From CAZLMG01 sp964560765 (GTDB taxonomy: Bacteria > Bdellovibrionota_B > Oligoflexia > Oligoflexales > CAZLMG01), in assembly GCA_964560765.1 (NCBI GenBank), contig CAZLMG010000051.1, positions 1 to 28,748 of the forward strand: DNA of 28,748 bases. The letters run 5' to 3'. A model generated the notes under the pieces. That model was not told the DNA's origin. It did not search any database and saw only the letters and a list, made by a program, of their open reading frames with translations. Of this stretch, positions 1-6,080 are shown piece by piece; within the stretch, counting starts at the first letter, position 1, and each line of letters begins with the position of its first letter. A program made the translations under genes and the position numbers.

Positions 1-407
1 GTAAAGAATGTAACTCGCTCCTTAGTTGGATTAGTCGAATAGATCGCCGCACTGTCGTCGAACTGGATGCAAAATGTGTACGACAATTCCGGTACAATGA
101 CGCCATTTTGATCAGCAAAAACCAAGGAAAATGAATTACCAATCCCGCCCGGCGCCGAATTGCCGGAAATCTCTGTGGCGCTGACTACGTATTCGAGTGA
201 ACTCACAACCCGCAAGGGGGTAAAAACTAATACCTTCCCGTCGAGTAAGATAATTTCATGCGCTTCAGAATTGGCCAGATAACCTGGTGTAACAGGCGTC
301 GTACCACTCGTTTTTTTAACTCCGTCTTCAACGGTATTCTGACCGATCTTCGGCCCGCAACCTTGTAGCAGGAGTGCAACCGCAACGATGCTGACCCAAA
401 AAAACAT
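1..407 (-). CDS. Partial lipoprotein, paralogue of the lipoprotein at 8947-9951
   Basis: The reading frame starts at ATG 405-407 on the minus strand and stays open for 135 codons to the left edge, so the C-terminus lies outside the window. The first residues form a lipoprotein signal: MFFW, a hydrophobic stretch, then LLLQGC with Cys17 as the predicted lipidated residue. Directly after it the protein carries IGQNTVE and, further on, SGTTPVTPGY. The lipoprotein at 8947-9951 has IGTNTVE and SGETPLPPGY at matching distances from its own lipid Cys, so the two are paralogues. No strong Shine-Dalgarno is visible upstream. It should be exported and anchored to the inner or outer membrane. Its function is unknown and I recognise no catalytic motif. 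Confidence 0.8.
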   Translation of the reverse strand, partial: MFFWVSIVAVALLLQGCGPKIGQNTVEDGVKKTSGTTPVTPGYLANSEAHEIILLDGKVLVFTPLRVVSSLEYVVSATEISGNSAPGGIGNSFSLVFADQNGVIVPELSYTFCIQFDDSAAIYSTNPTKERVTFF

Positions 408-524
408 ACGTAGTGACCAATTGTTCTGTCTTACACCCAGTTTATGATCACTCTGCTTATCGGCGGCTAGCTAGAAATCTCAACAAAAAGCCACAGGACC
501 ACCACAAATCGCCCTTGTATCGGT

Positions 525-752
525 ATGTTGACGCAATTCGAATTGGCAAAATTCAAAGTAAGCCAGTACGACGCTCTCGCACACTTCGCTTTGGTTGGGC
601 AGGCAACCATCGAATCGATCCTTGACTTCCACCAGGTGAAGTACGTACGCGGAGTGCTGCTACGCCTCTGCACAATTGACAGCATAGCGCGAAACTTTGC
701 TCTTTCATCGCGACACTTGCCTTTCGAATCCGCTTCCTCTCCAGTCACTTGA
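525..752 (+). CDS. Doubtful small ORF, 75 aa
   Basis: An ATG-started frame of 75 codons in the otherwise empty left intergenic region. Its product has a mixed, protein-like composition with no low-complexity stretch and no signal peptide. No Shine-Dalgarno precedes the ATG, no family is recognised, and a frame of similar length overlaps it on the other strand. It may be a fragment of a decayed gene or chance. It is listed only because nothing else explains this stretch. Confidence 0.2.
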   Translation: MLTQFELAKFKVSQYDALAHFALVGQATIESILDFHQVKYVRGVLLRLCTIDSIARNFALSSRHLPFESASSPVT

Positions 753-1081
753 TCCCGCATTGCGGTGACCGGTGAAACTCCTAGCGGGCGTGGGAGGCCT
801 GCGAGGCTTAGTCGCGGTATTGTCGGTAAAGCAATCAAGCCCCCTCCACTGAGTCGGCACTGCCCCCGCTCACCCGCCTCTACCGCTGGTTCGATCTGAT
901 TGACCTAGCGCATCATCGGCATTGATGGATGATCCGCGGTGCTTCCGACCGACTATCACCGCTTCAATAGCTCCATATGAGCGATTTAGACAATAGGTTC
1001 CTGATCCGCGCCCGGCACTATTCGTGCGAGGAGAGCGGGAACGCAGGCCGCGTCGCTCGGAACGACGACGAGTGAAGGCAG
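753..1081. other. Non-coding or decayed stretch
   Basis: No convincing gene, hairpin or RNA is visible here. Short frames exist on both strands but none has a ribosome site or a recognisable product. It lies beside the transposase remnant that follows, so it may be debris from the same insertion. Confidence 0.4.
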
Positions 1082-1318
1082 CTAAACCATATGCTCGTGA
1101 TCTGATGTCGCCAGGTCGTCGTCAGAAACGGCATCCGCGAAGTCAAACTCCCTCCTCTCGACTCGCGGAGGACACCGAGCAGGTGGAATGTGATCGATTT
1201 GCAGCGACTTGAGGTAGCGTGTGATCGAGTCGGGATCTTGCACGGCACAGACCGCATGCATCTTGCCGCCGCAGTGATCGCACGTGGTCACGTCGATCTT
1301 GACCCCATGTGCCAGCAT
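1082..1318 (-). pseudogene. IS91-like transposase, C-terminal remnant
   Basis: The 78-codon minus-strand frame encodes KIDVTTCDHCGGKMHAVCAV, followed by QDPDSITRYLKSL, a Pro/Arg-rich stretch and REFDFAD. This matches the well-known tail of IS91-family (Y2-type) transposases: an 'IDIxxCPxCGG' zinc-binding pair, then 'IEDPxVIxxILxHL', a Pro/Arg-rich stretch and a terminal aromatic FDW/FDF. The frame closes with TGA two codons upstream of its first ATG, and the helicase-like and catalytic Tyr regions that should precede it are absent. It is therefore a truncated relic rather than an active element. No terminal repeats could be assigned. Similarity to the family is inferred from memory of the motif. 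Confidence 0.7.
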
Positions 1319-1412
1319 CCAATGTCACGGCGTCATGCTGCCTTTGCTCGCATCCGAATCCAGGAATTGGAGAAAAACATAATTACAAATAAATAGGCTA
1401 AATATCGCTTAG

Positions 1413-1448
1413 TTTATCAGCCTGCGTCGGTATGCTCAGGCTGATAAA
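1413..1448. promoter_or_regulatory. Perfect 12-bp inverted repeat at the 5' end of the next gene
   Basis: TTTATCAGCCTG (1413-1424) is the exact reverse complement of CAGGCTGATAAA (1437-1448), with a 12-nt spacer. There is no T-run after it, so it is not a classical terminator. It touches the ATG at 1448. It could be an operator for a dimeric protein, an mRNA hairpin hiding that ATG, or the relic of an insertion end. Confidence 0.6.
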
Positions 1449-1518
1449 TGCTAAATGTTTTTGGTCAAGCAAGTTCAGCCATTAAAGGTCCCCATCCCTT
1501 ACACCGAAACGTTCGATC

Positions 1519-1524
1519 GGAGGG
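1519..1524 (+). promoter_or_regulatory. Shine-Dalgarno supporting a TTG start at 1532
   Basis: GGAGGG ends seven bases before TTG 1532-1534, which is in frame with the long gene that follows. The ATG at 1448 has only a weak AGG and lies at the edge of an inverted repeat. This decides the start in favour of 1532. Confidence 0.6.
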
Positions 1525-1531
1525 ATATTCC

Positions 1532-2719
1532 TTGGCACGAGCTCAAAAGCGAAACCCGTTTAACTGGACGAAGGCCGACGCTGACGCGATCAAACAGGCT
1601 GTTAGGGATACCTTGGCCGGCTTTGGCGACGATATTGCCGCACAAAAAGATTACCTGCTATCAACCATCCGTGACTATTCCAAGTCGACATCTGGGCAGC
1701 AGCATCTTTCGTGTTTCATTCATATCATTGCCGCAATGGTGCATAACATCCGTCACAATTCCATTCCGGCAAAGACCATAGAAAGTATCGCGGATATCGC
1801 TCAGGCGCTATTGACGACGCATGGCATCGACAGCAACTCGAAATTAGCGTTTCTGGCGAGTGAGCTGCACGTCTGTCGCAGCCACGAGTCGCAGCGCAAG
1901 GGTGACCGATTCATTGCCTCGTTTCGGCATGAGCTCGCCAATTTCTATGCAGGCGGACAGATGTCCGGAGGCGACGCCTACTACCGCCTATTAGTCGCAA
2001 CGCATCGCATGCGCCTTGGCCAAGCATCAAAAGCTCGACAGCTGTTCGCAGAAGCAGAAATAGGAACTGATAATGACGATTGGCGGCGCTATTGCAACAT
2101 CAATCAGATACGTTGCCTTCGACTTATGGGGCAGTACAACGAGGCCACGACACTTTTAGGTGAGTTTCTGAAAGAGGCCCAGCCACACGAGAACGCACGG
2201 CTGGAAGGTGAGTGGGAGCAATTATGTGCGAATGCCATGGCTCACGGCGATTTCGAACGCCTTGGCAATGCCGTACGCCACGGTCAATCCCATTGTCACT
2301 CCGTCTACATCGCCGAAGCTCACCTTTGGCTAAAGGCATGCGCAGACCCAAAAATGGCCACGTTTCTGCCAAATGCTCGAAATGCAGCGGCATCTGGCGC
2401 GATGCGCTTAGCCGACCTTGGCCATCTTTATCGTGTCGTCATGACCCTGAATGACTGCTACGATAAGCAGATCCCCGCGCACACCAATTTGGAGAAACTT
2501 GAGGAGATGTTAGCGAAGGTACACCTGCTGAACTCGATCGACTATGAGCTATTGACGTGGGCTGCGACGATTCGCTGGCTTAAACGAAACGACCTGGACT
2601 CTTTCGCTGATCTCTGCAACGCTGAGTACGCGCGTCTATCGCTGATCATTACCGATGGCCGCTCTCAAGATTGCCTCAACTTCTTTGCTAACGATACCAC
2701 CCAATCGCTAGTCGCATAA
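1532..2719 (+). CDS. Cytoplasmic helical-repeat (TPR-like) protein
   Basis: The frame encodes 395 residues from TTG 1532, or 423 from the ATG at 1448. I prefer 1532 because of the GGAGGG site, and because the first 28 codons of the longer form look unlike the rest. There is no signal peptide or membrane segment, so the product should stay in the cytoplasm. It is predicted to be almost all alpha-helical. The middle has tandem helix pairs such as YYRLLVATHRMRLGQASKA and INQIRCLRLMGQYNEATTLL, each ending in a TPR-like G-x-x-x-x-A turn. Such folds usually mediate protein-protein contacts. I see no DNA-binding or catalytic domain. It is the only clearly cytoplasmic product besides the AraC regulator, so a regulatory or scaffold role is possible. 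I do not recognise the family. Confidence 0.8.
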   Translation: MARAQKRNPFNWTKADADAIKQAVRDTLAGFGDDIAAQKDYLLSTIRDYSKSTSGQQHLSCFIHIIAAMVHNIRHNSIPAKTIESIADIAQALLTTHGIDSNSKLAFLASELHVCRSHESQRKGDRFIASFRHELANFYAGGQMSGGDAYYRLLVATHRMRLGQASKARQLFAEAEIGTDNDDWRRYCNINQIRCLRLMGQYNEATTLLGEFLKEAQPHENARLEGEWEQLCANAMAHGDFERLGNAVRHGQSHCHSVYIAEAHLWLKACADPKMATFLPNARNAAASGAMRLADLGHLYRVVMTLNDCYDKQIPAHTNLEKLEEMLAKVHLLNSIDYELLTWAATIRWLKRNDLDSFADLCNAEYARLSLIITDGRSQDCLNFFANDTTQSLVA

Positions 2720-2980
2720 CAAATGCGACACTTTTCAATCTTGATCCTCGTCGCTCGCTGACTAACTGCTAGCCAGATGCCACCTCATCTGCCGCGAGGC
2801 TAGAACGCTTCGGACATTCTGTGCAGCATCAGATTACTCCGCGCAGGCTTTCATCTGAGATTTCGCCACAAGTTTGTCCTTCAGCACTCTGGCACCCTCA
2901 TTGCTTGACCACAATCAGCTCGGAAACTGCATGACCGAGGCGATCGATGAAGACACACAGCTCAATTATCAGGAGTCACG
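2720..2980. other. Intergenic region with a small hairpin
   Basis: CAGATG (2774-2779) pairs with CATCTG (2786-2791) across six bases, inside a looser CTAGCC/GGCTAG pair (2769-2774 and 2798-2803). It could end transcription of the preceding gene, but no T-run follows. No promoter is convincing. Confidence 0.35.
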
Positions 2981-3589
2981 ATGAAGTTCCTTGTCCCCAC
3001 AACCTGCTTGCTGGCGGCGCACCTGCTTGCCGCATGCCGCACTCCAGCAAGCGACAGCCAAAGCAAAGCCGTTGTTGGCACCAGTTGGTTGGATTCAAGC
3101 TACCGCCACGTCGTCTTTCCCTTTAGGGAGACGATTCCAGTAAAGACTGGAGCAACAGTACGCAATGGCGTCACAGGATACGTAACCGAGAAAACACGCC
3201 CAGTGCATTCGTACTGCTTTTATGCCTATCATTTTTTTAGCGGAGATCTTGACATCAAACATGCCATGTACCGAGCTAGTCGGGTCAACCTCCATCGAGT
3301 CGATGTTGAACAATTGAATTATGGATTTCTTCGTTTTGTCGTCAATGCGACCCTTCCTGGCGATACCCGCGGCACCGTGCTGCGCGCCCTGTATATCGAT
3401 ACCGAATATGCCAAGAACGTCGTTTATGGGCATCAGTCATCGGACTGGTATCAGCAACAAAACGAATCCGTATCCGCGTCAACCCTAGAGGCCATTCTGG
3501 ATCGTGCTGTCGAAAAACAAGATGCAACCCTCGGCGAGTGTCCGAAGGAATATCCCTACACCAGTCAATTGATAGGAGACAAGAAATGA
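2981..3589 (+). CDS. Lipoprotein, 202 aa, unknown function
   Basis: The start ATG is preceded by AGGAG at good spacing. The first residues, MKFLVPTTCLLAAHLLAAC, form a lipoprotein signal with a lipobox LAAC and lipid Cys19, followed by RTPAS. The mature part is mixed alpha/beta with many aromatic residues, and I recognise no domain. Its stop codon overlaps the start of the next gene (ATGA at 3586-3589), so the two are very likely co-translated. Both products have CRT directly at the lipidation site and both are 202 residues, hinting at a functional pair, although the mature sequences are not obviously alike. Confidence 0.85.
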   Translation: MKFLVPTTCLLAAHLLAACRTPASDSQSKAVVGTSWLDSSYRHVVFPFRETIPVKTGATVRNGVTGYVTEKTRPVHSYCFYAYHFFSGDLDIKHAMYRASRVNLHRVDVEQLNYGFLRFVVNATLPGDTRGTVLRALYIDTEYAKNVVYGHQSSDWYQQQNESVSASTLEAILDRAVEKQDATLGECPKEYPYTSQLIGDKK

Positions 3590-4194
3590 GAGTTACAACA
3601 AAAGGTGCATTACTGGCGGTCGTTTTAGCAGCTGCAACCGCAGCCTGCCGCACCGCAGGCCACAATGGAAGGGCTGATGCCGAGCTTGCCGAAACCAGGA
3701 TTACCGTGCATAGCAGCAGCAGCAAAGAGATCCCCCTCCGGGACTTTGTGCTCATCGCTGGTGATGAAAGCGCCTGTGCGACCACATTGGCAAATCGATT
3801 TATGGCCAAGACTTTGGGTGAAAGTTTCTCTGTCTCTCCGGTGTATAAGTGGCGCCATGGCATCACTGATGGCCGCAAGTTCTGGTTTGAGGTTTTGCAG
3901 AATGGCTCGCCAATAGGGTACCAGCTGAATATGCGGATTTCCCTAAAGCAAATGGAAGACAACCGAACCTTCTGTCAGCTGGACATTACCTCGATCAATC
4001 CGGCCTATGTGACGGACGGAGACGGCGTGGTGCACTTAAGTATGAAAGGATCGCATTCCAGCAGCATCGCAAAGCTCCTCGAAAAGGTGGCCGTGCTGCC
4101 GCTGGTTGGTATCGTTTACCTCTTAGAGAAGTTCCCAAGTAGCAGCGGTCGCCCAGGCGGCGGCAGCTCTGCCACCATCGGATCTGGGCGATAA
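3586..4194 (+). CDS. Lipoprotein, 202 aa, translationally coupled to the gene before it
   Basis: An in-frame ATG exists at 3538, but the start at 3586 is chosen because AGGAG (3574-3578) precedes it, it overlaps the previous stop as ATGA, and it begins directly with a signal peptide, MRVTTKGALLAVVLAAATAAC. Cys21 would carry the lipid. The mature protein has a beta-rich body with two Cys (around SACATT and FCQLD) that could form a disulfide. A C-terminal hydrophobic stretch, VAVLPLVGIVYLLEKF, precedes a flexible Ser/Gly tail. That stretch is long enough to insert in a membrane or pack as a helix. The family is unknown. The strong hairpin at 4215-4241 follows the stop. Confidence 0.85.
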   Translation: MRVTTKGALLAVVLAAATAACRTAGHNGRADAELAETRITVHSSSSKEIPLRDFVLIAGDESACATTLANRFMAKTLGESFSVSPVYKWRHGITDGRKFWFEVLQNGSPIGYQLNMRISLKQMEDNRTFCQLDITSINPAYVTDGDGVVHLSMKGSHSSSIAKLLEKVAVLPLVGIVYLLEKFPSSSGRPGGGSSATIGSGR

Positions 4195-4214
4195 CCAGGC
4201 GAATCGAGATCCAG

Positions 4215-4241
4215 GGTTGGTAGGCGGCCGGCCTACCAACC
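4215..4241. terminator. Perfect 11-bp hairpin downstream of the two-lipoprotein operon
   Basis: GGTTGGTAGGC (4215-4225) pairs perfectly with GCCTACCAACC (4231-4241) around a five-base loop GGCCG. It lies 20 bases after the stop of the preceding gene, the normal place for a terminator. No T-run follows, so it may instead stabilise the 3' end or work as a U-less terminator. Confidence 0.6.
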
Positions 4242-4385
4242 ACGATTGAAGGTCCGAATTGTTCTATCCCTCCCAAGTGGATTTGCGTTAAGCCCCCCTG
4301 CGTCTTGAGGCTGTCTCAAGAGTCCCGCACCACCAGGAAACCGCGCGCGGGAAGATGCATGCCATTCAATTTGGAAAGGGATCAC

Positions 4386-4907
4386 ATGATGAAAACGCTT
4401 ATCAGCACCATGGTATTAACAGTACTGACCGTCGGCTGTGGACGAGAACAGGTCGGATCGACGGCTCATGCCACGGAATCGGAGCTCATTGGCGCTAGCC
4501 TCGAAACGCTGTATCTGGACGAAGGGTTGGGCATCGGTCGCACATACGGTGCCAGCGTCTCCATCTCGGATGTAAAGAAAGAAATCCTCGTCCAGATCAC
4601 CACTTGTCCACCCAATGAGCTGTGCCAGGTTACCGGTCAAGAGTTCGCGGCAAAACTGTTGAAGAAGTCCTTCGACAGCTGCGGCGCAACCAAGTACATC
4701 GCCCAGACGGATCGTCGGTTACTCGACGGCATGCTCATCGATATCCAAGTCATCGATCACAGCACGGCACCGTGCGAGCGCAACTCCGACAACATGACGG
4801 AAGTCTATCTTCGCACCAGCTTTTTCAGTCAGGCCAATGGCGAAGAAATCAAGACGACCTCCCTCTTAGTTGGCAGAAGACGACTATTGCCTCTCAAAAA
4901 ACAGTAA
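4386..4907 (+). CDS. Lipoprotein, 173 aa, unknown function
   Basis: The frame extends upstream to 4305, but the upstream residues are Arg-rich and unlike an exported start. ATG 4386 (or the adjacent ATG 4389) follows a GGAAAGGG stretch and gives MMKTLISTMVLTVLTVGC, a clear lipoprotein signal with Cys18. The mature protein has four further Cys (CPPNELC, SCGATK and APCERN) that could form two disulfides, consistent with the oxidising periplasm. A weak resemblance to the preceding lipoprotein (FAAKLLKKSF against FMAKTLGESF) may be chance. It lies alone between two intergenic gaps of about 190 and 250 bases. I recognise no domain. Confidence 0.8.
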   Translation: MMKTLISTMVLTVLTVGCGREQVGSTAHATESELIGASLETLYLDEGLGIGRTYGASVSISDVKKEILVQITTCPPNELCQVTGQEFAAKLLKKSFDSCGATKYIAQTDRRLLDGMLIDIQVIDHSTAPCERNSDNMTEVYLRTSFFSQANGEEIKTTSLLVGRRRLLPLKKQ

Positions 4908-5154
4908 TACCCTTTCCTTTCAGTAAGTTGGCGACCCGATCCTGATTCTTGGCGCAGGTTTTCGGGTGCGCCCCCTGGATAGGGAAAAAACGTTTATATT
5001 CCAGGGCGTTACAAAAGGCGCTTGGAATGGCTGCCATGCCCCTACGTAACTTAGCCACCCGCATCGGAAAAAAGAGCTGTCATAACGCCACCGGCCACGT
5101 TGGCCTGCGCTTTGCTTCATACTCCGCACACAATCATCACCGGGAGAACGACAC

Positions 5155-6042
5155 ATGCTTAAAGCAGCCATGCCCATTTTCGCCATGGTCCTTGGTATCT
5201 CGCTGTTGGGTTGCGGCACGGAGACAGCACTCTTGGATGGCGCCGAAGACGAGGAAAGCGCGACGCAACCTCAACTGAATAGCAATGGCAGAGCAGGTAA
5301 GCGCAGTCGCGTTGAGGAACTCTATCCGGAATTGCTAGCTGGTGCGAGTAAACTCAGCGGTCTTACCGCAATCTTTTCTGATACGGGCGAGACAGCAGTA
5401 CGTCCGAACGTGAAAGTGCCTACCGCCGGTGAACCGGAAGAAACCAAGTACACATACTCCGAGGCGACTCGCAACCCTATTTATCCAAAAGATGGTGGTG
5501 AATATACCCCTGAGGGTAGTGGCACGCCAACTCGCTCCACGCCAAAAACGCTCGCACTCCAAAGCGAAGGAGTAACCAGCCCATGCATCGACGCAACCTC
5601 TGAGCGCGTCAAGCATCATGACGCAAGCCTTGCCGCCAGCAATCCGGCCTGCGACGCTGCCATCCTGGCCCTCGTGCTCCTGCGCGTCAATATCGAAAGG
5701 GATGGCGTCGAGGAAATCGTCGACAGCGGTCGTTACTTCAACCATCGGCTAGAGTCCATGGTGCACCGCGTTGCAGATCCTAACTTCTTCTTTATCAACA
5801 CGCATGCGGTCGTTTCCGAAGTCTGCGCCAAACTTGAAGGCAACAGCCTTTGCCGCAACTTCATTCCGTCTCCCTTGGTTCACGAAGCCGGCGAGAAACT
5901 TCTTCGCTTTTGGCTGAGCTTGGTAACGGAAGATCCAGCGACCCTTACGCAACTTTTGAATGATCTCGATGACGTCATAAAGTCTCTCATCTCTCAGTAT
6001 GACATCTCTCAACTTTTGGAAGAGCTGAAGAAACAGCAGTAA
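5155..6042 (+). CDS. Lipoprotein with acidic linker, paralogue of the one at 18372-19295
   Basis: The ATG follows a GGGAGAA site. MLKAAMPIFAMVLGISLLGC is a typical lipoprotein signal with Cys20, then an acidic stretch containing DEEESA-like residues, a variable linker of about 100 residues rich in Thr, Pro and Glu, and a conserved C-terminal helical domain from about residue 142. That domain shares RYFNHRLESMVHRVADPNFF with RYFIHWLERIVHTVADENF in the product of 18372-19295, and a later GEKLLRFWL with GEQVLKAWL. Conserved Cys pairs (PACDAAI, EVCAKL and SLCRNF) match in both. This is the first gene of a likely operon: 38 bases separate it from the phosphoesterase lipoprotein. The family is not one I can name. 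Confidence 0.9.
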   Translation: MLKAAMPIFAMVLGISLLGCGTETALLDGAEDEESATQPQLNSNGRAGKRSRVEELYPELLAGASKLSGLTAIFSDTGETAVRPNVKVPTAGEPEETKYTYSEATRNPIYPKDGGEYTPEGSGTPTRSTPKTLALQSEGVTSPCIDATSERVKHHDASLAASNPACDAAILALVLLRVNIERDGVEEIVDSGRYFNHRLESMVHRVADPNFFFINTHAVVSEVCAKLEGNSLCRNFIPSPLVHEAGEKLLRFWLSLVTEDPATLTQLLNDLDDVIKSLISQYDISQLLEELKKQQ

Positions 6043-6080
6043 TTAACGCAGTGCCAGCTCACCATTGGGGGGACAAGACC

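Noticed and set aside
467..838. A 123-codon minus-strand frame in the left intergenic region
   Set aside because: No ribosome site, no signal or recognisable motif, and it overlaps another weak frame on the plus strand.
4973..5006. CCCTGGA (4973-4979) and TCCAGGG (5000-5006) as a hairpin
   Set aside because: Seven base pairs across a 20-base loop is weak and could be chance; not listed as a terminator.
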